64,000 nucleotides of DNA from Limonium bicolor (GCA_023374045.1 CM041783.1:98739298-98803297), one strand, 5' to 3'; positions 23,086 to 36,568 are shown, numbered from the stretch's first letter. Notes: a model not told the origin generated them from the letters alone. Numbers and translations are program-made.

Positions 23086-24374
23086 CTGAAATAGAAAAGG
23101 AGAGAAGGGTGGCCCCCAAGGGGCTCAGCACCTTTGCTGGTATGGTAATCCCGCAGCCCGCATGCTACCGGGCCACGCACAACTAATTGTCGTCTTAGCA
23201 TGCAGTTGATTATATTTAAATCATGCATACAGCCATAAACATACAACACATAATATTTCGCCTCAATGGGCTCAACCTATAACCAGAACATCCACACTTA
23301 ACCAACCATCCAATAATTCCTTAAACCCTAGAGTGGCTCTCCTCTAAACGGAGCTACTTCCTAACGAACGACGTGTACCCATCAATCGGGTTTTCCTTAA
23401 ACGCCTCTTGTCACAAACTGGGATTCATTTCCATGATCCACACATTCCATAACATACAACATATCTCATTCCTTATATGACAAACATAACAACCTTTCTG
23501 GTTTCTACATACACATGATAACCTCACCATCATTCTAAACATCCAATATGTATATATAAATACCTTAGCATAGCAAGGGAATTTGCATAGCACCATAACA
23601 TTACATAACATCATAAATTCGGTTCTCACAAGGAACCTTCCATCATAGTTAGTCCATACCATGAGCATAGAGATTTGCCAAACTCATACCAAGCTCGTTA
23701 ATTACCTCATCACCATCCTGTTTTGAACGGTTGACTTAACCCCAAGGTGTGTCGGATATAGTGATCCCAAGCACACCAAACAACACAGTATGCCCCTATG
23801 GCCCGACGTGAGTCAGTAAACTAGCTTTGGATAAGCTAAGGGAAGGTTGAAACCAAATTGGAATACCACCTAAACATACACCAAGGGAGCCGAACTGGAT
23901 AATAACGACCCCCACCATCACACGCGTGGCCGGAAACTACCGACTCCTCACCCCCCGTTAGCCCATAGACTCTTAATAATAAGTAGTTAGGGATCCATTA
24001 TGGAGCCTACCACATCCACACACCATACGGTATCATAACCGAGTTAAGCACACAAGGGAGAGAGAGTCATACATTCACATACAAACATCACGCACAAACA
24101 TCACATGACCAACTCACGCATAGCCGTGGTTAGAACGTTCCTTAAGTCGGAAACGTTGTTACCGGATACCGTTCTCCTACGTTTACCTAATAGAGGTTAA
24201 CTAGCCCTTCAAGCGCATTCGAGGTTACCGGTATCGGCACGTAAACATACAATAACAATAACGACTGTAAACTCGTTTCATGATTTATCTCATAACGTGG
24301 CAAACATACAGAAAAACACATTGGCATACAAGCCGGTGTAATCCGGTAGGACACAGGTTGCAAGAAAACCATAC
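23086..24374 (-). promoter_or_regulatory. Intron-like segment in LTR D
   Basis: On the minus strand, donor gacag|gtatggttttc and acceptor ttttctatttcag|gtac; 1289 bp. After the acceptor comes cgttcgagagtaggacgg, which is also found in G and closely in H. Confidence 0.5.
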
Positions 24375-24689
24375 CTGTCACCGGGGTCCACTTTACCACG
24401 TCCATTTATGTTCCTCGAGCAAATTCTCGAACAACTGTTAACACACATGTGTTTTCATTAACATTGGGGTTTCTTGATTATTTAGTGTCCAAAGCTTATA
24501 ATTTTTCCCCGTTAACTTTGTTACATAACTTTACATTTTTAACATGTTTTACTCTCACATTCTTAATACAACTTTTAACCCACTTAGGTGTTATTAAAAC
24601 TCCCCTAACAAGCCCTCAACATCCTTATAACATCATTACCTACCAATCCCCATCATCACAAATCATTTCATAACCTTAAACCATGTTTT

Positions 24690-24945
24690 TGGTCCGACCG
24701 ACCCACCGACCGACCCACAGCTGGGTCGGTCCATTACAGAACCCTTTTTCTTCCTTATAATCATGCCCGTCCGACCCACCATTCTGGGTCGGTCCATGTG
24801 CGAACATTTTCCTTCCTTTGAAACTTGACCGACCGACCCATGTCCGACCCACCCTTTTGGGTCGGACCATCACCGAACATTTTCCCAACATTTTACAGAG
24901 GCTCGACCGACCCAAAAACTGGGTCGGCCCCTGGGTCGGTCGCCT
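24690..24945 (-). repeat. GC-rich hairpin array in LTR D
   Basis: About four units with gaccgaccca or gtccgaccca facing tgggtcggtc or gggtcggacc, about 75-80 bp apart. Same LTR position as the arrays in B, C, F, G and H, with a different core sequence. Confidence 0.85.
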
Positions 24946-27900
24946 CCTAAACTTACCCAAACTTTGTCAATTCTTCACCAAACTTCTCCTAAGGCCTCTT
25001 AATGTGTTCTAACACCATTTGGCACTTCAAACACACCCTTAAGATATTCTTAAACACTCACAAAACTATTTTTCCTACTTCCTTAAACCTTTACTTATAT
25101 CTCCACAAAATTCCTAACACTTACAATGTTTTCTCCTTATGATTCCTAGGTGGCATTTCACCTATTATAACTACTATCCCAAAACACTTTCTCCTCATCT
25201 TAACATCATCTCTTAAGCATCATTTTCTTACTAACTAAATCTCCTTTTTACATCTTACCAAACATCACTTATTCCTTGAATATCAACATTACCTAAACCT
25301 TAAACAACTTCTCCATGGCTTAAATACATTCTTAAAACACACATTGAATATCTAGAACTTCCAAGACAACACCTAAATCCTTGCATCACTCTAAATCACC
25401 TTAATACTTGTTTCCTTCTCAAGTAAACATTCATTCACCTTTAACCCTTCCTAGTTCACCAAAACTCACTTACAACACTTAGAACTTCTTACACATTTCC
25501 CAAATTTGGCCATAGCTTCTCTAGTACATACCCACATCCAAACACTTAGGTTTTTACCTTAATTCATTCAAGAACACCTAAAATCCACCAACACACTTTA
25601 TACACAAACTTCACACATTAAGCACTACATCACAATATAGTGCATAACTTAAATTGCTTGGCACTTAGGCCCTTAAATGCATGGCTCTTAGGCCCTTAAA
25701 TTGCATAAACCTTAAACACTGAATTTCCCACATAATAAAGCCTTTGACCTGCAAATACACCCAACAATACATATTCCTTTAATAGACTCCTTGAGAGCAT
25801 TTTACTAGCTCATTTACCATTTGCTCTTTAGGTAGTTTTAACAAGCACTATAAGCTTATTTCTCCTAAGGCATTAAACCACATTGAGATAGCATATTTAC
25901 CTCTTTTCCTCCCAAATTTCTTTCTTGTTTCCTTACAAAACCGGTAGGGCATTTGGTTCCTTGCCAACAACTAAACAATATACCAAGATTGAAATGAGTA
26001 TATAAGCTTTAAGCTTTATCTCATTGTAAACCCTAGTTACATATATTATCTTAAGGTATTAACATGATTGTTTTACCTTGGAATGGAAAGAGAGCTTGAA
26101 TATATATCAAGAGAGGACTCCTCCTAGCCCTTGAAAGATTCAAATGAAGCTAAACAAGCAAGGTAAAGACACCATGGTGAGGTTAATTTTCGGACAACAC
26201 CAAACATGAAGGAAACTTGATTTTTCTTTGAGTTTCCTCACCTTGAAGCAAAGGAGAACAAGAATATGTAGAAATACAAGCTCAAGCTCCATCAATGGTG
26301 ATTCTCCATGGCACCAAAATTGAGCTCTTGAAGATTTGAAAAGGTGGAAGTGTAGAGCTTGATCTAACTAAGACAAATATGGTCTTAGAATTTGATTTGG
26401 AGCTTGGAGTTGGATTTGGCAAGGAAATGAAGATGGAGAAGAGAGGTTGGTATAGAGAATCGTAAATGGAGGGGAGGGGAGGAGCTTGAAGACGTGTGAA
26501 ATGAGAAGGGAAGGAAAGAATGAAGATGAGTTCTACTTTAGAAGATATTTATGTACTAAAGTAACTTCCTTCTTTACTTTCTTTTCCTTCCTTCCTTTAA
26601 TTTTTTACATGGTGATGACTCACCTTACTAAAAACCGGCCCCCATTTTAATAGAAGGGTGTTTTGGTCTTTGTTGACCAACTTAATCACTTATAACATTA
26701 TATGTTACAAACTAGTTATAAAAATCACTATTCACCAATAACAAGGCACATAGAAGTGAAATTTTTGATTTCCCATTGATATAGCCACCCAAATGTGATA
26801 CTATATAGTACACATGTTAATTAAAGAGTAATGATGGACATTTAGCCATTCAAAACTCATTACAAGACAATTTTTCAAAAACGTGCTTTAAGACTTCTTA
26901 AAGCACATTTTGCGTTTTAACTTGTTTTCAAGCTTGGTTTTCTTTGGTAATTGATTTAATATGTTCATTAACATATTTATAAGGTATAAGTATGACCATT
27001 AGGTCTTATACACATTTATCCCAAGCTTAGAGCACATTTTGGCCCATATTGACCTTAAGGTATTTATTTGTGTTTTTGTTTGGTTTCCTTGTCTACCAAG
27101 GTTTCCTAAGGACTTAATTAGCCTTATAAAGTCATAATTAAATATTATCAAGTCTTGGTAGGCTCTTTGGGTCCTAACCAAGTTCACTCCAACCTTAGAG
27201 CATGTTTTTGCTCAAACCGTGTCTTAGTGTTTTATTGCACTTTACTATTGTTTAAATGGTTCATTCAAGTTTCTAAGGCACTTTTTAGCCTTTAAATACC
27301 CTAGTTAAACATTTACACAACATACCAAGGTTTGGGGTATTTCAAGTTTGGCAACTCCATTTCCCAACTTGACCATAAAATAAAGAGGAGAAGGAAGAGA
27401 GTAAAAAAAGAACTAAAGAGGATTTAAGGTAAGAAATCCTTCTTAATGCTAATTTTAATGCATTAGAATGATGGGAATGGGTAAACTAATGAATGAACCC
27501 AAAATATTGTACTAGGAAAGTAGTTGGTGGAAGTTTGAGAGTATTTGTGAATTGATGTTTGGATTGAAGGCCTTAGAGCTAAGTAATTTGAGTTTATGTA
27601 TTGGTATTGTTGTTTGAGGAAGTATTGATAAATTATTATTGCTTGAGTGATGGTAGGACCCTTGTATGGGTGAGGCTAGTTTAGGAATGATTTTGGTGAG
27701 AAGGAATGGATTTGGATATGCTAGGTTTGTAGGCAAACTATGGCAAACTTTTAGTAGGAAATAAGCATTTTAGGATGACTTAGTGAATGGGAGAACCAAG
27801 GTGTGTATTGGGTTGAATAGAGATGTTTAGTAACCATGGAATGGTAATTGGAGGATGAGGATAAAGTGTGTAAAAATCTATAGTAAGGAGTGTTGTAATG

Positions 27901-28259
27901 CCTTGGAAACATTAGGAATGAGATAGTGTGCAAGATTTAGGAAAATGAGAGTTGGACTTGGGTATAGATAGTGCAAGTATCTAGGAATGAATTGGAATGG
28001 TAAAATGAAGTTAGGACCAAGTGCAAAGTCCAAAGAGAAGTGTAAAAATGCACAAGTGTGCAAATTGTAAAAATGAGAATGGAAATTTGTAGAAATTGAG
28101 CAAGAAGTTGAGTAAGGATTTGACCAAGTATTTAAGGAGTTTTAACGAGTGTTTAAGCGTGTTTAAACATGTATAAAACATGTGGAAATATTATGGAATG
28201 ATTGGAGGTGGATTAAGGGTTGATTTGGGGTTGAAAAATCAACTAGGTAGCAGTTTTTA

Positions 28260-28445
28260 GCAAGGTCCGGGACCTAGGATATGTACCAAGTCCCGACCGC
28301 ATCAAAAATCATGTCGAGAGTGAAGTCTGCAGGTGGTCCGGGACCTAGGTCCAGGACCAAGTCCCGGACCAATAGATAAAACAGGCTGAGAGTATTGTAG
28401 AGTGATGGTCTGGGACCTTGGGTCGGGACCAAGTCCCGGACCACC
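28260..28445 (+). repeat. GC-rich hairpin array in LTR C
   Basis: Three units of ggtccgggacct facing agtcccggacc, the first two spaced about 65 bp. The first unit is mutated (agtcccgaccgc). Confidence 0.85.
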
Positions 28446-28768
28446 CCTAAAATGTTGCTGAAGGTAGTTTTTAGGGTTTAAATCATGGGGGATTGATTGG
28501 TAATGGTTTTATAAGTTGTTAAGGCCTTCTTTGGTGGTACGTAAAGGTACTAAGAAGTGTAAAAAGTGTAGGAAATAAGTGAGAAGTAAGGACATAGTTT
28601 GACATAAGTAAAACTAAGAATAACGGGACAACGGGGTAAGCATGGGAGTAGTAATTATGTACGTACCATATGAACGTAGTGTTAATAACAATGTTTGAAA
28701 CATTATTAGTGGAACAAGTGCGATCCAAGGAACAAGGGAACACACGGTAAAGCTAACCCCGGTGAAAG

Positions 28769-30142
28769 GTATAATTTTCTCATGCCCTGTATCCTAACTT
28801 GGTTACTCTGATTTGTGTGCTTATGTGATCACCTAAATAAGATAAACACACGAATCAGACTCTTAATGCACTTACTTGTGCTTGTATTATATTTTTCTTG
28901 TTATATTGTCTTGAACATTTAGTTTGTATAATTCATGAAATGAATGGATGAGGATGAAGTGTATGTGTAATTGGATGTGTATGTGTGTAGTTTATTAACC
29001 TTTGGTATAGAGGTAATGACTTCTACTAATTCCTAATGAGAAGGGAAGAAATGGTATCAAGCCAGAACAACACACGTAGAACTTCCGGCCGCTCTAGCCG
29101 GATGAGAATAGAGATACATAGCATCCGGCCGTTCTAGCCGGATGGAAGTAGAAACACATAGGGCATCCGGCCGTACCCAGCCGGATGAAAATAGGACTTA
29201 GGCAAGACAAAATATGGCACAACCGACCGTCTGTGGTCGGCCAAAGATACTAGGAGAGGGTGGAACTGTACTTATACATGTAAAGTACAGGCTGGCACCA
29301 TGAAACCAGACCCAAAATACTATAAATAGGATGTACCCCCACGAAATAAGATACACAACATTTGACAATCGAACTTACACTAGATTCCAACTAAAGGCTT
29401 TCTCTCTCTCTCTCTCTCTCTCTCACGAGCTTCTGTAATCAAGACCAGGTAATGTAGGATAGTAAATCAGATCGGATTTTATTAGGATGCAGTAGACTGT
29501 TTCACCTAACCATCTAACTCCTAACTTGAGTATTGAGTAAAATGGAATGAGTAGAAGTTCGATATAGTTGATATAGTTTCGGCCACGCGTGAGGATAAGG
29601 AGACACAAGAGGTTGGATCCGATTCCTGGCCTGAATCCTTTCTATGGACCAAACCCCTTAAATGGTTAGCATCCTAGATTGGTGAGCCACCCTAAAGCCC
29701 GGTGGTGGGACGGTGTAGTCCCTGCCTGGAGGTCACACCGACTTGACTTGAGTAAGTAAGTAAGTAAATAAGTAATGATTTGTATGAGTAATGGTCTTGG
29801 CTAGTGTAAGCCATTGACCTTGAGTAAAAGAGTAATGTACACCCGATTAACCCTTGTGGGTAAAGAATCTAACAAGTATTGTGTAAGTATTGGAGAAGCG
29901 TATCTCCGTATTCCAGTAAGTATTGATTGGTTGACTTGTAATGTCTTCCTTGTGTGCATTGAATGTATGTATGCTTGGTGAAATGAATGTATTGTATAAG
30001 AGCATGTATGTATGTATGTATGAATAAAATGAACCACATGTATTTGACCAAGTAGTCAGCGTACCCTTCGCTAGTACGCGGGGTATGTGAATTTCATATG
30101 CAGCGTTTTGCTGAGCCCCTTGGGGTACTAATTTTTTTACAG
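28769..30142 (+). promoter_or_regulatory. Intron-like segment in LTR C, holding solo LTR E
   Basis: Donor aaag|gtataattttctcatgcc, acceptor tttttttacag|gtac. It is 1374 bp, or about 901 bp after removing E and one TSD copy, which is close to the 893 bp in B. Confidence 0.5.
29037..29504 (+). mobile_element. Small solo LTR E (468 bp)
   Basis: It has TG...CA ends (tgagaaggg...ctgtttca) and 5-bp duplications cctaa at 29032-29036 and 29505-29509. The uninterrupted site is seen in LTR B at about 16270 (attcctaacaacctaactcc). It contains a TATA box ctataaatagg (29319-29329), a (TC)n tract (29399-29424) and, upstream of the TATA, three catccggccg/agccggatg palindromes plus ccgaccgtctgtggtcgg. The lineage is not certain; its size suits a Ty1/copia or TRIM LTR. 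Confidence 0.88.
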
Positions 30143-30254
30143 GTACCCGAAGCTGTTATGGTCGTTGTAAGGGACCGGCTGCTACGCTAAGATAGCTAGG
30201 GATAAATTGTGGATAGTAGAGAATTGTGTAAGGCTTGTAGCCCTTTGAAGTGCT

Positions 30255-30274
30255 GGTGTACCAAGGGGTACACC
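30255..30274 (+). promoter_or_regulatory. Small hairpin ggtgtacc-aagg-ggtacacc
   Basis: The counterpart of 17011-17030: an identical 8-bp stem with a different loop. Confidence 0.7.
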
Positions 30275-30779
30275 ATTATGTATTCGGGAAGTATATGGAT
30301 TTGTGAGGAATCGGTAGGATGTTAGACTCTTAGTGAGTATGTATGGACATGTGTACAATGTACCGGTAATCACACAATTAACTCCTAACCCGTCTCCATT
30401 ACCAATGCACAAGCAGCGGAAATTCCAATACAACCGGGGGTGAAACAATGCTGTTAGTCACCCACGTGACTAACAATGCCAATCCAAACTCAAATACAAC
30501 GACAATTACAATATTGGTCTGATGGGTCTTATATACCGAGTACTACAAACCAAACTATACAATCCATTACTTGATCAATTCTCAAAGCAAATACAACTTC
30601 AATTCCTTAATATACAAATACAATATCCATTCAATACTATACCGAGTATCTATAACTCCCAAGTCTATCCATGACCTTTCGGTCTTACAAATCCATAATA
30701 CACAAATACAATTTCTTAAACAACTACCCATATCAATAACAACCGTCCTACTCTTGAACGGTCAACGGCTTCGTTGTAC

Positions 30780-32120
30780 CTGGAAAATAAAAATGATGCC
30801 CCTAGGGGCTCAGCAAAATTGCTGCATATGAAATTCGCATACCCCGCGTACTAGCGAGGGTACGCCGACTATTTGGCCGAGAGCATGCGATTCATTTTAT
30901 TTCAATCAACATGCATACAACATACATTTTATATGTACATTCACACAATCAAGGTTCGACACCGAACACAACACTAACACACACATCAAGGGGTTAGTTC
31001 GATATATTCGTTACTTAGGCTTGAGGGTTTCAACCTCACTATGCCTTACTCAATTGTTCATTGTCTTACCCACTCTCTTGGGTAATCTTACTCACATTCT
31101 CAACAAGTTCTACAATACTCCACCACATTCTCCACTCAAACTCAAATTCTCAAGTCTCTCAAGTCACAACTCAATTCTCAATACTCACGTACTCAGTTCA
31201 ATGCTCCAATACTCAAGTTCCCAATTCAATAATCAATACTCAAAGGCATCTTTTAAGTCTTAGCCATGACCTCCGGGCAGGGTCATACACAAGACCTACC
31301 ACCGGGCATACAAATACAAAAAGAGCTATGCATTTAGCTCCTCAAGTTCACAAATGTCCAGTTCTCTACCGGACTACTCAAATTCCCAAAACTCCTCTCT
31401 CGGAGTCATTTCACAATCTCATGGATTAGCCTAGAGGTATCTCTCCCGATAACATCTATTGGCTTAGGGAATTCTCAATGTCTAGTATTCTAAGGTTTAG
31501 GGTTGTACCCAACTTATCGAATACTCTCATGTTCGGGACATTGCTCATTTTAGTCGGTTCCTCTCATTGGGGTTCGACTATTTTTCTAATGGGTTTGGTG
31601 GTCCCTTATCTTACTTTATTTCTCTAAAGGTTCAAGTTTGAACACTCATCAATTCTAGTTAGAGGTTACTTAAATAATTCCACCATTAGTTGTATTGTGG
31701 ATTAAGTCAAATCGGTTCTCTATCCGTTATCGGGAGTTTACTAATTCCCGTACAAATCTCTCACGGTCTAGTGAGTTCATAGTTTGTGTTATCATTTCTT
31801 GGTTCGATAGTTTTAGTGGGTTTCCACTTTTTCGTTAATTCACAACTTGACTCTTCCTACGAGTCACTACCCAAACAAGACTCAACGATGAGTCACACTA
31901 CAATACACAATCACATGCAAGCAACTCATTCACAATTCACCCATTTCATGAATTATACAAACTTTAGTTCAAATACAAACCAACAAACAACAGTACAATA
32001 CAAGAACTAATAAGTGCAAACAATCCAATTCATGCATTTATCTTGTTATGTGATCACACAATCAAACAAGCACACAAATCGGGTAACCAAGTTAGGATAC
32101 AGAGAATGAGAAAATCATAC
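30780..32120 (-). promoter_or_regulatory. Intron-like segment in LTR F
   Basis: Minus-strand donor gaaag|gtatgattttctc, acceptor tttttattttccag|gtac; 1341 bp, within 3 bp of the one in G. Confidence 0.5.
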
Positions 32121-32477
32121 CTTTCACTAGGGATAACTTTACCGGGTGTTCACACGTTCCTCGGTTCACCCTTGTTCCTCGAGTCTTACTCTCGAACCAC
32201 TGACTACATGCCAAATGGTTCTATTAATATTAAGGTGTTACGGTACGTACATAAATGCTACTCCCGTACTTACCCCGTTACCCCGTTATCCCGTTATCTC
32301 GGTTTACTTAAGTGTTCTTAAACTCACAACTTTCTCCTTCTCCATCACTTCCAACACTTGTTTACACTTCTTAGAACCTGTAAAGGTCACCAAAAAACTC
32401 CTAAACTACTCCTAAAACCAATACCAATCAATCCCCCACCTTTTAGCCCCTTAAAAACACATACGGGTGCATTTCAG

Positions 32478-32662
32478 GCATGGTCCGGGACATGGTCCGG
32501 GTCCCTAGTCCCGGACCAATGCATTAACGTACTCTCGGCTCATTTTGTTACCTGGTCCGAGACTTGGTCCTGGACTAAAGTGCCGGAGCACCCCCTGTTT
32601 TCACTTTCGGCCTTTTTTTTATGCGGTCCGGGACTTGGTTCCTAACCTAAGTCCCGGACCCT
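32478..32662 (-). repeat. GC-rich hairpin array in LTR F
   Basis: Three units of ggtccgggac facing gtcccggacc with partly decayed stems. Confidence 0.8.
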
Positions 32663-35600
32663 GCTAAAAACTACTATTAAGGTACATTTTATGCCCCAAA
32701 TCTACCCTTAATCCACACTCAAACTTTCTCTAATATTTCCACAAGTTTCCTACATAATTAAACACCTCAAAAACTCCTTAAACCACCTCAAATCTGTGGT
32801 TAGATCCTCACTCCAATTTTTGTTCAAATTCAACAAACTTTCATCCTCACATTTGTGTTTTGCACACTTATGCATTTCTAAACTCCTTTTGGTAGTTTAC
32901 ACTCTTGTACCAACCTTACCAAATCACTTAATGACCATTCCCAATCATTCCTATACATTTGCACACTAGCTCTTTTCTTGTTTCTCCAATGCCTTTCAAC
33001 ACCCATTTGCTACATATTTTTACCCCTTTCAAATCCATCCTCCATTCACCATTCCAAGGTCACTAAACATCTCTACTCAACCCAACTAAACACCTAAGCT
33101 TCTCCCATTTCCAAAGTCACCTAAAACACTTATTTTCTACCGAAATTTCGCCATAACTTCCCCATAAATCTAACATGTCCCAAACCATCAAATCTCATCA
33201 ATTTTCATTCCTAATCTAGCCACACCTATAAGGGTCCTACCAGCACACACAATTTCCTCAAAATCTCATCAACAACAATATAAGCACTAAACATAAAGTG
33301 CATGGCTCTAAGGCCCTTAATTCAAACCAACAATTCACAAGCTCTCTCAAAATCAACTAACACATTATTTTTTTCATATTTTGGGTTCATTATTCAATTT
33401 AACCCATCCCAAATTCTTAAACAAATCAAAATAACCTTAGGGTAACTTAATTACCTTATTCCTCCATTTTTTTTGTTTCCAAGCTTCTCATCACCTCTTC
33501 TTGGTCCAAATCGGTCAAGTTGACCAACCATTTGCCAACCTCACATTTAACACCCAATGGGGAATTAGGCACTAATTAATATACCCATGCATATTATTTA
33601 AGTTAGGAAGCAAGAGGAAGTGCTTAGAGCACAAAAATGAGAATTTACCTTAAACCCTAAGGTGGGTTTTTGGTCATGAATCAAAGAGGGCTCCCAATCA
33701 CCATTGATGACTTGAAAAGAAGCTCAAACATGGAAAGGAACAAGGCATAAGAGAGGGCAAAAATCAGCCATACAAGGAATGGGAATAAAAGTGAGTTTTT
33801 CCTTGAAATTTTTACCTCAGGAGAAAGAGGAGACTCCAAGCTACACATTGATGTCATTTTCTCTTCAAATGGGGAAAACCCATGGAGATGAACTTCATTA
33901 TTTTTGGATTTTGAAAAGAGGGAAGTGTAGATGAAATACCCCAAACTTATTAGGGTGATTAAACTACTCTAATACGATACTGAGGGCCTATTAGTGCCTA
34001 ATAATTTTTGGTAAAAAGAATAAATCCAAAAGAAACAAGAAAAACACTTAAAAAGTGAAAAACACTAAATTGAGCGTTAAGTGACCCTAGGAAGGATACA
34101 ACCTTGAAAAGGGTATTGGATGGATTGTAAAGGCTTAATAAGGCCTAAATAATTTATGGGAACAATTCCCGAAGAAAAAGGATCCAAATAATGTGTTAAA
34201 ACGCTAATAAAGCTTTAGCACACGTTTTTTGAGAAAACTCGAAAACGTGACTTTAAGTGGTCAAATGAACCCGTAAAAATTATAGTTCATTAAATAACTA
34301 TAAATAAACATTAATGGAAGCTTAAGAGCCAATAAAATTAAAGAAACGAGAAAATTCTGGAAAACGGGCCCAATTAATGAATAGTGCTAAAACCGGGTAA
34401 ATTAACGAGTGTTTTCTGTAAAAGACGAAAAACGCTCCAGCTTGAATATATATGTGTGCCGGTTTTTAATATGTGAGTCAGCCCACTCACACACACACTA
34501 AGCTAGAAAGAAAGAAAGAAAGAGAAAAGAAAGAAGGAAAAAGGTAAAAAGCACTTTACCTTCTCTCCCTCCTCTCACTTCTCCTTTTCCCTTTTCTCTT
34601 TCTTCTTCTTTCCTCCTCCCAGTGATTTTGCTCCCCTCTCTCTGGTTGGGGACGCTTTTTTGAGCTCTCCACCCACATTCATGGCTTCTCCACCTTCTCT
34701 CTCATGCTCTAGCTTCATTAAAGCTCTAATCATAAAAATAAATACATATTCTTCTTCTCCTCCTCAAGCTCTACACTTCCCTCTTTTTTGAATTTCAAAT
34801 GGAGGAAGTTGACCTCCATGGGTTTTGCCCATTTGAAGAGAAAGTGGCATCAAATTGGAGCTTGGAGTCCCCTCTTTCTCCTAAGGTAATAATTTCCAAG
34901 AGAAACTCATTCTTTCTCCACTACCTAGGCTGGCCGATTTTGCTCTCTCTCTCTCTCTCATACCTTGTTTTTCCTCTTGTTTTTGAGCTTCATTTCAACC
35001 CTCCAATGGTGGAGGAACCATCTTCTTGATTCAAGGGTTAAAAACCCTCATAAAGCTCCGAAGGTAAAAACCTAGCCTTGTGGCCTAGCCCTTTAATTTG
35101 AATTAGAATTTTTCTAAGGGTTAAAAGTTTAATTATGTTCATTTTTGTGCCTCTTGAATGTTGGGAATGGAGTTTGGTAACTTCATTTCCCTTTTGACCG
35201 AAATTGAGGAAGAGGAGAGGAGAAGATTTGAAATGGGAACTCAAGAGAATTTAAGGTAAGAAAACTACCTTAACTACTACCTTATTGTTTTAGTATTTTT
35301 GGGAATAGGAAAACCTAAAGAATGAACCAAAATTTGATGGAAATGTGCTTCGTTTGGTCAGATGAGGAACTTGGGATTTGTTGTTTGAATTGAGGGCTTT
35401 GAAGCCAAGAGATTTTTAGTTGTGGTTATATTATGGTTTATTGAGATTTTGGGAGCTACAATGTTATTTGATGATTTGGATGAAATTCATTGTGTGCTGG
35501 TAGGACCCTTGTAAGGGCGTGGCTAGTTTAGGAATGATTTAAGTGAAAATTGGTGAGAATTTATGGATTGGGATATGTAAGGTTTATGGGGAGGTTATGG

Positions 35601-36119
35601 CAAAATTTTAGTAGGAAATGAGTGTTAGGTGGCTTGGTAAGTGGGGGAAACTTAAGTGTTCATTTGGGTATAGTTGAGTGGGTTAATAGCCTTGGAATGG
35701 TAGATGGGGATTGGATTAGAAGAGAGATAAAAATCTGTAGCAAAGTGACATGTGAAGATCTTAGAGTTTCAGAAAAGAGTTGGTGTTTATAATGTTGAAG
35801 ATGATAGTGGACTTGGGTTTAGATAATGCAAATGTCTAGGAAGGTGTGCTGATGGCCATGAGGTGATTTGCTAAGTTTGGTAGAGGTAGACACTAGCAAG
35901 AAGAAGCTAGAAAATGCACACGTGTGCAAAATGTGGAAGTGGGAATGAAATTTTGTAGAAAATTGAGCAAGAAGTGGAGTAAGGATTTAACCAATGATTT
36001 GGAGAGGTTTAGTGCATTTTTTAAGGTGTTTAAACATGTACGAAACATGTGGAAAGATTGTGGAATGAGTGGCAAAAGATTGGGATGAATTTGGAGTTAA
36101 AATGTGTAGAAAAACACTT

Positions 36120-36255
36120 TTAAAAATGGGGTCTGTGGTGGACTACCCCTAGGGACCGCCCCTGTGGGGAGGTCCAGTCGAATTCTGCAGGACGGATGGA
36201 GCTTCTGTTGTGGACGGCCCCTGGGACCTCCAGAGGGGCGGTCCAGAGCAGAAAG
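36120..36255 (+). repeat. GC-rich hairpin pair in LTR G
   Basis: Two units: gtggactacccctagggacc-gcccc-tgtggggaggtccag and gtggacggcccctgggacc-tccagaggggcggtccag (given here in pieces). Same position as the other arrays, but the core is unlike GGTCCGGGAC. Confidence 0.7.
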
Positions 36256-36568
36256 AAAAAAAATTGTTTTAAGGCTTCTAATGATGGGGGATTGAATGGT
36301 ATTGGTTTTAGATGATGTTTAGGAGATGTTTAGTGACTTTTAAAGGTCTAAGAAGTGTAAACAAGTTGGAGAAGTGATTGAGAAAGTTGTGAGTTTAAGA
36401 GCATATAATCAAACTAAGGAATAATGGGATAACGGGGTTAATCACGGGAGTAGTAGTCTTACATACCGTAGTACCGTAAATTAATGGAGATGTTTGTAAT
36501 ATTATCAGTGGACCAAGAGTAAACCGAGGAACAAGAGGTGACCCGGTAAAACTAAACCATGGTGTAAG

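Larger units (their letters stand above)
22728..27344 (-). mobile_element. Solo LTR D (4.62 kb), reverse orientation
   Basis: In window sense it runs tgtaacacccc...ggggtatttca, the reverse complement of the family ends. It is flanked by the 5-bp duplication agttt at 22723-22727 and 27345-27349. The surrounding LTR C sequence joins perfectly when it is removed: gttgggatggagttt continues as ggcaactccatttccc, as in LTR G at 35160. No internal region is left. Confidence 0.93.
21208..30360 (+). mobile_element. LTR C of the long-LTR family, nested and 3'-truncated
   Basis: It starts tgaaatacctcgag and follows LTR G closely (aaaacgctaa, gaaaacgtgactttgagtggtcaaatgaacccg). It is interrupted by solo LTR D (22728-27344) and small solo LTR E (29037-29504). 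It is cut at about 30360, roughly 200 bp short of the expected end, by the junction with inverted LTR F. TATA-like ctataaaaaa is at about 21689 and the leader is pyrimidine-rich at 22130-22190. The ORF from the ATG at 22187 has the leader segment that is in frame in G, but with a one-base shift. Confidence 0.75.
30361..33931 (-). mobile_element. LTR F of the long-LTR family, inverted and truncated
   Basis: It is the reverse complement of about 34772-38328 of LTR G: gcagcggaaattcc, the gcgtaccctcgctag hairpin, the tagagaactgg block and the leader ORF region all match in reverse. It lacks about 14 bp of the LTR 3' end and about 840 bp of the LTR 5' end, where LTR G starts directly. Its leader ORF (33681-33944, minus) shares VHLHGFSPFEEK and SLESPLSP with the ORF in G. 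Confidence 0.85.

Noticed and set aside
29051..29063. Second primer-binding site (tggtatcaagcc) in LTR E
   Set aside because: It lies 14 bp inside the LTR start, matches the Met-tRNA end only partly, and no LTR end precedes it.
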